NCBI GenBank assembly: GCA_040751755.1
Contig: JBFMHC010000009.1
Span: 1-64,000, forward strand
Direction: 5' to 3'
Origin: PFJX01 sp040751755
GTDB lineage: Bacteria > Pseudomonadota > Gammaproteobacteria > Burkholderiales > Thiobacillaceae
DNA: 64,000 nucleotides
Below the pieces are notes generated by a model. That model searched no databases, had not been told where the DNA came from, and saw nothing but the letters and a program-made list of their open reading frames with translations. Below, in pieces: positions 26,561 to 35,251 of the stretch. A program made the position numbers and the translations under genes. How positions within the stretch are numbered: position 1 is the first letter of the stretch; each line of letters opens with the position of its first letter.

Positions 26561-26905
26561 GTGCCTGATGCCACACAGCAAATGAACCTCGCGGGTGTCG
26601 TTGCCAGGCACTGGCAAGACGTACCGCCAAAACAGCTATGCCATGCCGGATTCGCCACGCGTCTCCTATGGTCTCAGCCCGACGGCCGCAGGGCGCTCAT
26701 GTTCGAGATCGCGCCGGGCGCGGTCTATCCCGAGCTGGACGTCCATTCGCCGGGTCCGGAGGAGGTCTTCGTCGTCTCGGGGACGTTCTGCGATGGCGAG
26801 AACATCTACCCCGCTGGGACCTTCATCCACCACCCCGCCGGCACGTCGCATGTGCCGCAATCCCAAGAGGGCTGCGTGCTGTTCGTGTTCTTTCCGGAGG
26901 GATAG
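26561..26905 (+). CDS. ChrR-type cupin domain protein
   Basis: 114 residues forming one cupin barrel: EIAPGAVYPELDVHSPGPEE then SGTFCDGENIYPAGTFIHHP. This matches the C-terminal cupin of anti-sigma factor ChrR, but the N-terminal zinc anti-sigma domain is absent, so it is a stand-alone cupin. Metal-binding His/Glu residues are only partly conserved. The GTG at 26561 (AGGGAG upstream) is used; an ATG at 26582 is an alternative. A bidirectional terminator separates it from the converging ppiD. Confidence 0.75.
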   Translation: MPDATQQMNLAGVVARHWQDVPPKQLCHAGFATRLLWSQPDGRRALMFEIAPGAVYPELDVHSPGPEEVFVVSGTFCDGENIYPAGTFIHHPAGTSHVPQSQEGCVLFVFFPEG

Positions 26906-26948
26906 CGCGCTCCCCATGCAGGCAGCGATGACGCGACTACCCGCCCAC

Positions 26949-26978
26949 AAAAAAGCCGACGCATGCGTCGGCTTTTTT
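26949..26978. terminator. Bidirectional rho-independent terminator (cupin / ppiD)
   Basis: A perfect hairpin with arms GCCGACGC and GCGTCGGC is flanked by six A on one side and six T on the other, so it works in both directions between two converging genes. Confidence 0.92.
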
Positions 26979-26995
26979 GCATCTGGCGTCCGCGT

Positions 26996-28852
26996 TTATT
27001 GATCGTCGGGCTTCAGGGCATCCGGCTCGATCTTGATCTCGGCGCCGGCCTTGAGGAACTCAAGGTAGGCCCGCACCTCCTCCTGGGCCACCAGGCGGCG
27101 CACGTCGGTGCGGATCTGCTCGACCGGGCCGCCGGCGGCGGCGGTCACGCGGTTGATGCGGTAGATGCGGTAGCCGTCCGCGGTCTCCACGCCGACATAG
27201 GCCGGCAGCTTGGCGACATCGGCGCGGAACACGGCCTTCACCGCCTCGCGCGGCAGTTCCAGAGGCTGCATGCGCGACAGCGTCATGGCCGCGGACCAGC
27301 CGGCCGGCAACTGCCCGGCGCGCGCCGCCGCGAGGGCCTTCTGGCCGGCCTCGATGGCCAGCTTGCGGGCTGCGGCCGCCTCCAGCTTCTGGCGGATCTC
27401 CGGCGCCACGTCGGCGAACGGGCGCGTGCCGGCGGGACGGCTTTCCAGCACCCGGGCGGAGACGAGGGTGCTGGGGGCGACCTCGACGGCCTCGATGTTG
27501 TGGTGCTTGGTGAGGCTGTCCTCGGCGAACAGCGCCTCGGCGACGCGGGGGTTCGCCAGGAAGGCCGGGCTAGCCTGCTTTTCGTCGATCCAGCCGCTGG
27601 TCTCCAGCTTCAGGCCGAAGTCCTTGGCGACCGGCTCCAGGCTGTCCGGCTGCTCGTACACCATGTTGCTGAAGCGCTCGGCGGCCTCCGCGAAGCGGCG
27701 CTTCGCGGCCTCGCCGCGCAGCTGCTGCTGGATCTCGCCCTTCACCACCTCGAAGCCGACCTTGGCGCCGGGGATCACGCCGTCCAGACGGATGATGTGG
27801 TAGCCAAACTGCGATTCCACCAGGCCGCGGATCTCGCCCTGCTTCATGGACCAAGCCGCGTCGGCGAAGGGCTTCACCATCATGTCGCGGGTGAAGGCGC
27901 CGAGGTCGCCACCGCGCTGCGCGGAGCCGGGGTCGTCGGAAGACTGGCGCGCGATCTCCGCGAAACGCGCGGGGTTCTTGCGCAACTCGGCGAGGAGTTG
28001 TTCCGCCTTGGCCTTGGCGGCCTGGCGGGCCTTGGCGTCCTCCGGGGCCTTGACGAGGATGTGGCTGGCGCGGCGCTGTTCGGGTTCCTGATACTGCGCG
28101 GGGTTCGCCTCGTAGTACTGGCGCGCCTGCTCGTCGCTTACTTGCAGGCCCTGCTCCAGGCTGGCGGTCGAGAGCACCACGTACTGCACGCGCACCTGCC
28201 GGGGCGTGGCGTAGTCCGCCTTGCGAGCCTCGTATTCCGCCTTCACCGCATCTTCGGTGACCTTGGCCTGCTGCGCGAAGGCCTGCTGCGCGAAGCCGAT
28301 CTCGTTGACCTCGCGCTGCTGCGCCAGGATGTCGGCAAGCCGCGCCACGGAGGGACGCGCAACCAGCGCGCCTTCGCCGAGACCGACCTGCAACTGGCGC
28401 AGAAGCTGGTCCTGCTGCAGCAACGCCATCAGTTCGCCCTGGCTCATGCTGCGGCTGCGCAACCAGGCATCCAGGCGCGCCTGCGAGAACTTGCCGTTTT
28501 CCTGGAACGCCTCCAGACCGGCAAGCATGGCGTGGAGCTGCGGCTCCAGAACGGTGTAGCCGTCCTTCAGGGCGGCATTGGTGAGGATGCGGGTGTTGAC
28601 CAGCTGTTCCATGACGCTCTCGCGCAGGGCCTTCTCGTCGACCTTGCCGCCGAGGGCCTCCTTCTGGTCGCCCACGGCCTTGAGGAACTCACGCTGCGTG
28701 ATCTCGTCGCCGTCGACGGTCGCAGCGGGCTTTTCCTTGCCGCCGCCGGAGAAGTAGGAGTCGATGCCCCAGAGGGCGAACGGGATGATCAACAACGCCA
28801 GGATCACCTTGGCGATCCAACCCTGGGCGCGTTCGCGAATGGCTTCTAACAT
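26996..28852 (-). CDS. ppiD: Periplasmic folding chaperone PpiD (SurA-like)
   Basis: 618 residues. An N-terminal membrane anchor (about 13-31, VILALLIIPFALWGID) is followed by a SurA-N type chaperone domain, a parvulin domain (about 265-360; RRASHILVK, GGDLGAFTR, SQFGYHIIRLD) and a long C-terminal domain. It assists folding of outer-membrane and periplasmic proteins near the Sec exit. The length and domain order match E. coli PpiD (623). The tRNA-Asp gene lies 83 bases upstream on the same strand, with a terminator between them. Confidence 0.95.
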   Translation of the reverse strand: MLEAIRERAQGWIAKVILALLIIPFALWGIDSYFSGGGKEKPAATVDGDEITQREFLKAVGDQKEALGGKVDEKALRESVMEQLVNTRILTNAALKDGYTVLEPQLHAMLAGLEAFQENGKFSQARLDAWLRSRSMSQGELMALLQQDQLLRQLQVGLGEGALVARPSVARLADILAQQREVNEIGFAQQAFAQQAKVTEDAVKAEYEARKADYATPRQVRVQYVVLSTASLEQGLQVSDEQARQYYEANPAQYQEPEQRRASHILVKAPEDAKARQAAKAKAEQLLAELRKNPARFAEIARQSSDDPGSAQRGGDLGAFTRDMMVKPFADAAWSMKQGEIRGLVESQFGYHIIRLDGVIPGAKVGFEVVKGEIQQQLRGEAAKRRFAEAAERFSNMVYEQPDSLEPVAKDFGLKLETSGWIDEKQASPAFLANPRVAEALFAEDSLTKHHNIEAVEVAPSTLVSARVLESRPAGTRPFADVAPEIRQKLEAAAARKLAIEAGQKALAAARAGQLPAGWSAAMTLSRMQPLELPREAVKAVFRADVAKLPAYVGVETADGYRIYRINRVTAAAGGPVEQIRTDVRRLVAQEEVRAYLEFLKAGAEIKIEPDALKPDDQ

Positions 28853-28897
28853 GGCTTGGTGCGTGTCCGTGTTGATTGCGAGTCAAAAAACGCCGGC

Positions 28898-28927
28898 AAA
28901 AAAAAAGGCGAACTCGCGTTCGCCTTT
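28898..28927 (-). terminator. Rho-independent terminator after the tRNA-Val/tRNA-Asp unit
   Basis: On the minus strand the hairpin GGCGAACGCGAGTTCGCC is followed by nine T, eight bases past the tRNA-Asp CCA end. Confidence 0.9.
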
Positions 28928-28934
28928 GAGGTGT

Positions 28935-29011
28935 TGGCGGAGTGGACGGGACTCGAACCCGCGACCCCCGGCGTGACAGGCCGGTATTCTAACCGACTGA
29001 ACTACCACTCC
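28935..29011 (-). tRNA. tRNA-Asp (GUC)
   Basis: 77 nt including an encoded CCA. Acceptor stem GGAGTGG/CCACTCC, T-loop GGTTCGAGTCC and anticodon GTC in loop CTGTCAC. Confidence 0.97.
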
Positions 29012-29048
29012 AAAAACCGTTTACTGCTCAATTTTCTGCGTCTTTGTC

Positions 29049-29124
29049 TGGTGGGTGCTGACGGGGTCGAACCGCCGACATTCGCCTTGTAAGGGCGACG
29101 CTCTACCAACTGAGCTAAGCACCC
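29049..29124 (-). tRNA. tRNA-Val (UAC)
   Basis: 76 nt including an encoded CCA. Acceptor GGGTGCT/AGCACCC, D-arm TAGCTCAGTTGGTAGAGC, anticodon TAC and T-loop GGTTCGACCCC. It is transcribed ahead of tRNA-Asp. Confidence 0.97.
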
Positions 29125-29168
29125 TACTGGCTGCACCGTTTAGCTTTGGCAACAGCAGAAAGACCGCC

Positions 29169-29198
29169 ACTATACAGAAGACTCCCGCATTTTGCCAA
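29169..29198 (-). promoter_or_regulatory. Promoter of the tRNA-Val/tRNA-Asp unit
   Basis: On the minus strand TTGGCA (29193-29198) and TATAGT (29169-29174) have an 18-base spacer; the tRNA-Val 5' end lies 44 bases downstream. Confidence 0.65.
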
Positions 29199-29232
29199 GC
29201 AGAATTTAGGTTTTTTTACAGCCCCAATCAGT

Positions 29233-29264
29233 CCGGATCTCGCGGCACGCGCCGCGAGATCCGG
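29233..29264. repeat. Perfect 14-bp-stem hairpin downstream of lon
   Basis: CCGGATCTCGCGGC and GCCGCGAGATCCGG are perfect inverted repeats around ACGC, ten bases past the lon stop codon. There is no T-run on the lon side, so it is either a Rho-independent-like block or an mRNA 3'-end stabiliser. Confidence 0.7.
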
Positions 29265-29274
29265 CAGCACCGAA

Positions 29275-31695
29275 TCAATGTTTGATCACGGCTGGGACAT
29301 CGCCACCGGGCGCGGTCACGGCAGAGGCTTCCGCAGTGGCCGTTGCGTCGTCCTCGGCGAGGGGCTCGGGCACGCGCTCCAGGGCGGCCTCGAGGACCTG
29401 TTCGATCCACTTCACCGGCTGGATGTCGAGGCGATTCTTGATGTTGTCCGGGATCTCGGCGAGATCCTTGACGTTCTCCTGCGGGATCAGCACCTTCTTG
29501 ATGCCGCCCCGGTGCGCCGCCAGCAGCTTCTCCTTGAGGCCGCCGATCGGCAGCACCTCGCCGCGCAGCGTGATCTCGCCGGTCATGGCGACGTCGCAGC
29601 GCACCGGAATGCCGGTCAGCGAGGACACCATGGCGGTGGTGATGGCGATGCCCGCGGAGGGGCCGTCCTTGGGCGTGGCGCCCTCCGGCATGTGGATGTG
29701 CATGTCGTGCTTGTCGAACATCTCGGCGGGGATGCCGAGCTTGCGCGCACGGCTGCGCACCACGGTGCGGGCGGCCTCGATGGACTCCTTCATCACGTCG
29801 CCCAGCTGGCCGGTGCGGGTGATGCCGCCCTTGCCGGGCATGGTGGTGGTCTCGATGGTGAGCAGTTCACCGCCCACCTCGGTCCACGCCAGGCCGGTGA
29901 CCTGGCCCACCTGGTTCTCCTTCTCGGCGATGCCGTAGGAATAGCGGCGCACGCCCAGGTACTTTTCCAGGTTCTTCGGTGTGACGCTGATCTTGCCCTT
30001 GGCCTTCTTCAGCGCCTGCGCGGTGACGGCCTTGCGGCAGATCTTGGAGATCTCGCGCTCCAGGCCGCGCACGCCGGACTCGCGCGTGTAGTAGCGCAGG
30101 ATGTCGCGCAGCGCGCCCTCGGACACGGCCAGCTCTTCTTCCTTGAGGCCGTTGTTCTTCATCTGCTTGGGCAGCAGGTAGCGCTGGGCGATGTTGACCT
30201 TCTCGTCCTCAGTGTAGCCGGACAGGCGAATCACCTCCATGCGGTCCAGCAGCGGCGCAGGGATGTTCATGGAGTTGGCAGTGGCCACGAACATCACGTC
30301 GGAGAGGTCGTAGTCCACCTCGACGTAGTGGTCCTGGAAGGTGTGGTTCTGTTCGGGGTCCAGCACCTCCAGCAGGGCAGAGGACGGGTCGCCGCGGAAG
30401 TCCTGGCCCATCTTGTCCACCTCGTCGAGGAGGAACAGGGGGTTCTTCACGCCGACCTTGGACAGGCTCTGCAGCACCTTGCCCGGCAGGGAGCCGATGT
30501 AGGTGCGGCGGTGGCCGCGGATCTCCGCCTCGTCGCGCACGCCGCCCAGGGCCATGCGCACGAACTTGCGGTTGGTGGCCTTGGCGATGGACTGGCCGAG
30601 CGAGGTCTTGCCCACGCCGGGCGGCCCGACCAGGCAGAGGATGGGGCCCTTGAGCTTGTCGACGCGCTGCTGCACGGCGAGGTACTCGACGATGCGTTCC
30701 TTGACCTTCTCCAGGCCATAGTGGTCGGTGTCCAGGGTCTCCTGGGCAAGCTCCAGGTCCTTGCTGATCTTGGTCTTCTTCCTCCAGGGCAGGTTGATCA
30801 GGGTGTCGATGTAGGTGCGCACCACGGTGGCCTCGGCCGACATGGGCGACATCATCTTCAGCTTCTTCAGCTCCGCCTCGGCCTTCTTGGTGGCCTCCTT
30901 GGACATGTGGGCGGCCTTGATCTTCTTCTCCAGCTCGTCCAGCTCGGCGCCTTCCTCGATCTCGCCCAGCTCCTTCTGGATCGCCTTCACCTGCTCGTTC
31001 AGGTAGTACTCGCGCTGGCTCTTCTCCATCTGGCGCTTGACGCGGCCGCGGATGCGTTTCTCCACCTGGAGGATGTCGATCTCGGTCTCCATGAAGCCCA
31101 TCAGGTGGTCCAGGCGGGCCTTCAGGTCGGACATCTCGAGGATGGCCTGCTTCTGCTCCAGCTTCAGCGGCAGATGCGCGGCGATGGTGTCGGTGAGGCG
31201 CCCTGCATCGTCGATGCCTGCCAGGGAAGCGAGGATCTCCGGCGGGATCTTCTTGTTCAGCTTCACGTAGTTGTCGAACTGCGCGAGCAGGGCGCGGCGC
31301 ATGGCCTCGATCTCGGAGTCCTCGCCCAGGTCTTCCGCCAGCGGCGTGGCGCTGCCGACGAAGTGCGTCTCCATGTCGACGAAGTCCTCGACGTGCACGC
31401 GCTGGTTGCCTTCCACCAGGACCTTCACCGTGCCGTCCGGCAGCTTCAGCATCTGCAGGATGCTGGCGATGGCCCCCACCTCGTAGAGGTCCTCGAAGCT
31501 GGGCTCGTCCTTGGCGGCGGACTTCTGCGCCACCAGCAGGATGTGCTTGCCGCCTTCCATGGCGGTCTCCAGGGCCTTGATGGACTTGGGACGCCCGACG
31601 AACAGCGGGATCACCATGTGGGGGAACACCACCACGTCGCGCAGCGGCAACAGCGGCAGGGATACGGGTTCGGTGAAGAGTGTGGTTTGGCTCAT
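29275..31695 (-). CDS. lon: ATP-dependent protease Lon
   Basis: 806 residues, a cytoplasmic AAA+ serine protease that degrades misfolded and regulatory proteins. LPLLPLRDVVVFPHMVIPL opens the N-terminal substrate domain; the Walker A is GPPGVGKTSLGQS (about 357-369), Walker B FLLDEVDKM, and the protease domain has the Ser-Lys dyad with serine in PKDGPSAGIAI (about 680). Length is typical (784-810). Hairpins lie between clpX and lon. hupB, which often follows lon in betaproteobacteria, is absent. Confidence 0.98.
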   Translation of the reverse strand: MSQTTLFTEPVSLPLLPLRDVVVFPHMVIPLFVGRPKSIKALETAMEGGKHILLVAQKSAAKDEPSFEDLYEVGAIASILQMLKLPDGTVKVLVEGNQRVHVEDFVDMETHFVGSATPLAEDLGEDSEIEAMRRALLAQFDNYVKLNKKIPPEILASLAGIDDAGRLTDTIAAHLPLKLEQKQAILEMSDLKARLDHLMGFMETEIDILQVEKRIRGRVKRQMEKSQREYYLNEQVKAIQKELGEIEEGAELDELEKKIKAAHMSKEATKKAEAELKKLKMMSPMSAEATVVRTYIDTLINLPWRKKTKISKDLELAQETLDTDHYGLEKVKERIVEYLAVQQRVDKLKGPILCLVGPPGVGKTSLGQSIAKATNRKFVRMALGGVRDEAEIRGHRRTYIGSLPGKVLQSLSKVGVKNPLFLLDEVDKMGQDFRGDPSSALLEVLDPEQNHTFQDHYVEVDYDLSDVMFVATANSMNIPAPLLDRMEVIRLSGYTEDEKVNIAQRYLLPKQMKNNGLKEEELAVSEGALRDILRYYTRESGVRGLEREISKICRKAVTAQALKKAKGKISVTPKNLEKYLGVRRYSYGIAEKENQVGQVTGLAWTEVGGELLTIETTTMPGKGGITRTGQLGDVMKESIEAARTVVRSRARKLGIPAEMFDKHDMHIHMPEGATPKDGPSAGIAITTAMVSSLTGIPVRCDVAMTGEITLRGEVLPIGGLKEKLLAAHRGGIKKVLIPQENVKDLAEIPDNIKNRLDIQPVKWIEQVLEAALERVPEPLAEDDATATAEASAVTAPGGDVPAVIKH

Positions 31696-31711
31696 GGGTT
31701 TCTCCGGCGGG

Positions 31712-31773
31712 ACCTGGGTCCCCAGGTAAGTCCTAGCTACTTGAAGCCACCGGCCTGGAATTCAAGCCGGTGG
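31712..31773 (-). promoter_or_regulatory. Two hairpins in the clpX-lon spacer
   Basis: ACCTGGG-TC-CCCAGGT (31712-31727) and CCACCGGC/GCCGGTGG (31747-31773). Neither has a T-run. They would form in the clpX-lon transcript or in the lon leader and may set relative expression of the two genes. Confidence 0.4.
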
Positions 31774-31803
31774 GACGGCCAAACGACAAATAAAGCGACT
31801 TGC

Positions 31804-33066
31804 TCAGCTGGCGGCCTTGGCCTGCTCGGCGTAGATCAGCAGGGGCTTGCCCTCGCCGGTGACGGCCTTCTCGTCGACCACCACCTTCTCGACGTCCTGC
31901 ATGCCCGGCAGCTCGAACATGATGTCCAGCAGGGAATGCTCGATGATGGAGCGCAGGCCTCGCGCGCCGGTCTTGCGCTTGAGCGCGCGGCTGGCGATGG
32001 CGAGCAGGGCCTCCTCGCGGAATTCCAGGTCGGCGCCTTCCATCTTGAACAGCTTCTGGAACTGCTTGACCAGGGCGTTCTTGGGCTCGGTGAGGATCTT
32101 CACCAGGGCCTTCTCGTCGAGTTCCTCGAGGGTGGCGATGACCGGCAGGCGGCCGACGAACTCGGGGATCAGACCGTACTTGATCAGGTCCTCGGGCTCG
32201 ACCATCTTGAACACCTCGCCCACGTCCTTGCGGTCGTCCTTGGACTTCACCTCCGCGCCGAAGCCGATGCCGGACTTCTCGGTGCGGTTGCGGATCACGC
32301 GGTCGAGGCCGCTGAAGGCGCCGCCGACGATGAACAGGATGTTGGTGGTGTCGACCTGGATGTATTCCTGGTTGGGGTGCTTGCGGCCACCCTGCGGCGG
32401 GATCGAGGCGACGGTGCCCTCGATCAGCTTCAGCAGGGCCTGCTGCACGCCCTCGCCCGAGACGTCGCGGGTGATCGAGGGGTTGTCCGACTTGCGCGAG
32501 ATCTTGTCGATCTCGTCGATGTAGACGATGCCGTTCTTGGCCTTCTCCACGTCATAGTCGCACTTCTGCAGCAGCTTCTGGATGATGTTCTCGACGTCCT
32601 CGCCGACATAGCCCGCCTCGGTGAGGGTGGTGGCGTCGGTCATCACGAAGGGCACGTTGAGCAGGCGCGCCAGGGTCTGCGCGAGCAGGGTCTTGCCGGA
32701 GCCGGTGGGACCGATGAGCAGGATGTTGCTCTTCGCCAGTTCCACGTCGTCGCCCTTCACGCCGCCCGGCTGGCGCAGACGCTTGTAGTGGTTGTACACC
32801 GCCACCGCGAGCGCCTTCTTGGCCAGGAACTGGCCGATCACGTACTGGTCGAGGACGTCGCGGATCTCCTGCGGGGTCGGCAGCTTCTCGCCGGAGGCCT
32901 TCTCCGGGTCCTTGCTGATGTCCTCGCGGATGATGTCGTTGCACAGATCCACGCATTCGTCGCAGATGAACACCGACGGGCCGGCGATCAGCTTGCGTAC
33001 CTCGTGCTGGCTCTTGCCGCAGAAGGAGCAATAAAGGAGTTTGTCGTCGCCCTGTTTCTCGGCCAT
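31804..33066 (-). CDS. clpX: ATP-dependent Clp protease ATP-binding subunit ClpX
   Basis: A 420-residue AAA+ unfoldase that feeds substrates to ClpP. The N-terminal zinc-binding domain has CSFCGKSQHEV and FICDECVDLC (four Cys). Walker A is GPTGSGKTLLAQT, Walker B VYIDEIDKI, and a ClpP-docking IGF-type loop is expected near SGIGFGAEV. Length matches E. coli (424). It lies 41 bases after clpP within tig-clpP-clpX-lon. Confidence 0.98.
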   Translation of the reverse strand: MAEKQGDDKLLYCSFCGKSQHEVRKLIAGPSVFICDECVDLCNDIIREDISKDPEKASGEKLPTPQEIRDVLDQYVIGQFLAKKALAVAVYNHYKRLRQPGGVKGDDVELAKSNILLIGPTGSGKTLLAQTLARLLNVPFVMTDATTLTEAGYVGEDVENIIQKLLQKCDYDVEKAKNGIVYIDEIDKISRKSDNPSITRDVSGEGVQQALLKLIEGTVASIPPQGGRKHPNQEYIQVDTTNILFIVGGAFSGLDRVIRNRTEKSGIGFGAEVKSKDDRKDVGEVFKMVEPEDLIKYGLIPEFVGRLPVIATLEELDEKALVKILTEPKNALVKQFQKLFKMEGADLEFREEALLAIASRALKRKTGARGLRSIIEHSLLDIMFELPGMQDVEKVVVDEKAVTGEGKPLLIYAEQAKAAS

Positions 33067-33107
33067 GTTTCCGTCCTATGACAAATACTTGATGATTTCA
33101 GTCAAGT

Positions 33108-33749
33108 TTACGCCGCATCGGTCCGGCTGACCAGCACCTTGTCGGCCAGGCCGTAGGCCACCGCCGCCTCGGCGCTCATGAAGTTGTCGCGCTCGGTATC
33201 CCGCTCGATGGTCTCCATGGACTGGCCGGTGTGCTCCGCCAGCAGCGTGTTGAGGCGCTGCTTGAGGTAGAGGATCTCCTTGGCATGGATCTCGATATCC
33301 GTGGCCTGGCCCTGGAAGCCGCCCAGGGGCTGGTGGATCATGACGCGCGAGTTCGGCAGCACGAAGCGCTTGCCCTTGGTGCCGGCGGAGAGCAGGAAGG
33401 CGCCCATGCTGGCGGCCTGGCCCACGCACAGGGTGGTCACGTCCGGCTTGATGAAGCGCATGGTGTCGTAGATGCCCATGCCGGCGGTGATGGAGCCGCC
33501 GGGGGAGTTGATGTACAGGTGGATGTCCTTGTCCGGGTTCTCGGACTCCAGGAACAGCAGCTGCGCCACCACCAGGTTGGCGGTCATGTCGTTGACCGGG
33601 CCGACCATGAACACCACGCGCTCCTTGAGCAGGCGCGAGTAGATGTCGTAGGCGCGCTCACCGCGCCCGCTCTGCTCCACCACCATGGGGATGTACCCCA
33701 GGTCGGAGGGCTCCTGCGTCCAGCCGTTATGGTTCATAAAACCGCTCAT
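33108..33749 (-). CDS. clpP: ATP-dependent Clp protease proteolytic subunit ClpP
   Basis: 213 residues, a serine peptidase forming double heptamer rings with ClpX. The catalytic Ser is in GQAASMGAFLL (about 109), the His in RVMIHQPLGG (about 134) and the Asp in ERDTERDNFM (about 183). The ATG at 33749 overlaps the tig stop (TGATG); an internal ATG at 33737 is possible, and the N-terminus is probably processed. Confidence 0.97.
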   Translation of the reverse strand: MSGFMNHNGWTQEPSDLGYIPMVVEQSGRGERAYDIYSRLLKERVVFMVGPVNDMTANLVVAQLLFLESENPDKDIHLYINSPGGSITAGMGIYDTMRFIKPDVTTLCVGQAASMGAFLLSAGTKGKRFVLPNSRVMIHQPLGGFQGQATDIEIHAKEILYLKQRLNTLLAEHTGQSMETIERDTERDNFMSAEAAVAYGLADKVLVSRTDAA

Positions 33750-35038
33750 CAGGCATTCCCCATCAGTTTTTCCAGCGTCGTCGCTTCGTCGGTGACCTGC
33801 GCCTTCTCCAGCACCCAGTTCACCACGTTCTCTTCCAGCACCAGGGCCTTCGCCTCCTGCAGGCGGGACGGGTCCTGGTAGTACCAGCCCACCACCTCGC
33901 TGGGGTCTTCATAGCTCTGCGCGAATTCGTCGACAAGGGCGCGCACCTGCTCGTCCTTGGCCACCAGGCCCTGGCTGCTGACGATGTGGTCCATGAGCAG
34001 GCCGAGGGAGACACGGCGCTTCGCCTGCGGCTCGAAGATGTCGTCGTTCATCTTGATGTCCGACTCCTTCATGCCACGCGCCTTCAGGTCGTTGACCGCC
34101 TTCTCGAGCAGGGCGCGGCGCTCCATGGCGACCAGGCCGGCGGGCACGTCGAACGGCGTGGTCTCGATCAGGCCGTTGAGCACCTGCTCCTTGACCTTGG
34201 AGGTGATGCGGCGCTTCGCCTCGCGGCTCAGGTTGCTGGCGATCTCCTCGCGCAGCTTCGCCACGCCGCCCTCGTGCACGCCCATGCTCTGCGCGAAGGC
34301 GTCGTCGATCTCCGGCAGCTTGGACTCGTGCACCGACTTCATGGTGGCCTCGAAGGTGGCGGTCTTGCCGGCCAGTTCCTTGGCAAAGTAGTCCTCGGGG
34401 AAGGCGACGTCGAAGGTCTTGGTCTCGCCGGCCTTCATGCCCACCAGGCTGCCCTCGAAGTCCTTGAGGGTGCGGCCCTCGCCGAGGATCACCGGGAAGT
34501 CCTTGGCCTCGCCGCCCTGGAAGGGCTCGCCGTCGATCTTGCCCAGGTAGTCGATGTGCACGCGGTCGCCGTCCTGCGCGGCGCGCTCGACGGCGTGGAA
34601 CTGGATGCGCTGCTTCTTCAGCACGTCGAGGGTGCGGTCGACGTCGGCCTCGCCCACTGCCACCACGGGGCGGGTGACCTTGATCTGCGACAGGTCGCCG
34701 AGGGCGATCTCGGGGAACACCTCGAAGGTGGCGGTGAAGCTGCCCGCCTCGCCCTGCGCGAAGCGGGGGTAGCCGGCCACCGCCAGCTTGTTGGCGTTGA
34801 TGGCGTCGCTGAAGGCGCCCTGCAGGGCATCGCTCAGCACCTCGCCGCGGATCTCGCCGCCGTAGCGCGCGGCGACGATGCTCATGGGGGCCTTGCCGGG
34901 ACGGAAGCCATCCATGCGCACGGTCTTGGCCACGCGCGCCAGGCGCTTCTTCACCTCGGATTCCACCTGCTCCTGGTTCAGGCTCAGGTTCACGCGGCGG
35001 GTCAGGCCCTCCAGGGTTTCTACAGTTGCAGCAGTCAT
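33749..35038 (-). CDS. tig: Trigger factor
   Basis: A 429-residue ribosome-associated chaperone and peptidyl-prolyl isomerase. The ribosome-docking signature appears as GFRPGKAP (about 44-51), followed by the FKBP-like domain (about 155-240; VHIDYLGKIDGEPF, LGEGRTLKDFE) and the helical chaperone arms. AAGGAAG precedes the ATG. It is first in tig-clpP-clpX-lon, with tRNA-Leu 44 bases upstream on the same strand, the usual proteobacterial order. Confidence 0.97.
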   Translation of the reverse strand: MTAATVETLEGLTRRVNLSLNQEQVESEVKKRLARVAKTVRMDGFRPGKAPMSIVAARYGGEIRGEVLSDALQGAFSDAINANKLAVAGYPRFAQGEAGSFTATFEVFPEIALGDLSQIKVTRPVVAVGEADVDRTLDVLKKQRIQFHAVERAAQDGDRVHIDYLGKIDGEPFQGGEAKDFPVILGEGRTLKDFEGSLVGMKAGETKTFDVAFPEDYFAKELAGKTATFEATMKSVHESKLPEIDDAFAQSMGVHEGGVAKLREEIASNLSREAKRRITSKVKEQVLNGLIETTPFDVPAGLVAMERRALLEKAVNDLKARGMKESDIKMNDDIFEPQAKRRVSLGLLMDHIVSSQGLVAKDEQVRALVDEFAQSYEDPSEVVGWYYQDPSRLQEAKALVLEENVVNWVLEKAQVTDEATTLEKLMGNA

Positions 35039-35081
35039 GAATCTTCCTTGTCCGTACGAATTCTTAGCAATGAGTGTGCCA

Positions 35082-35166
35082 TGGTGCGGAAGACAGGACT
35101 CGAACCTGCACACCTCGCGGCGCTGGAACCTAAATCCAGTGCGTCTACCAATTCCGCCACTTCCGC
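35082..35166 (-). tRNA. tRNA-Leu (UAG)
   Basis: 85 nt including an encoded CCA. Acceptor GCGGAAG/CTTCCGC, a long variable arm and anticodon TAG within CTGGATTTAGGTTCCAG. It lies upstream of tig. Confidence 0.97.
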
Positions 35167-35251
35167 CCGTAAAAGCCGGGGCATTTTATCACCTCCCATG
35201 GGCCCGATTTGCCTGGCGCGGACGGCCGGTGCCATGTCGGAAGTCATCCCG

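Noticed and set aside
31712..31773. clpX-lon hairpins as rho-independent terminators
   Set aside because: Neither stem is followed by a T-run on the minus strand.
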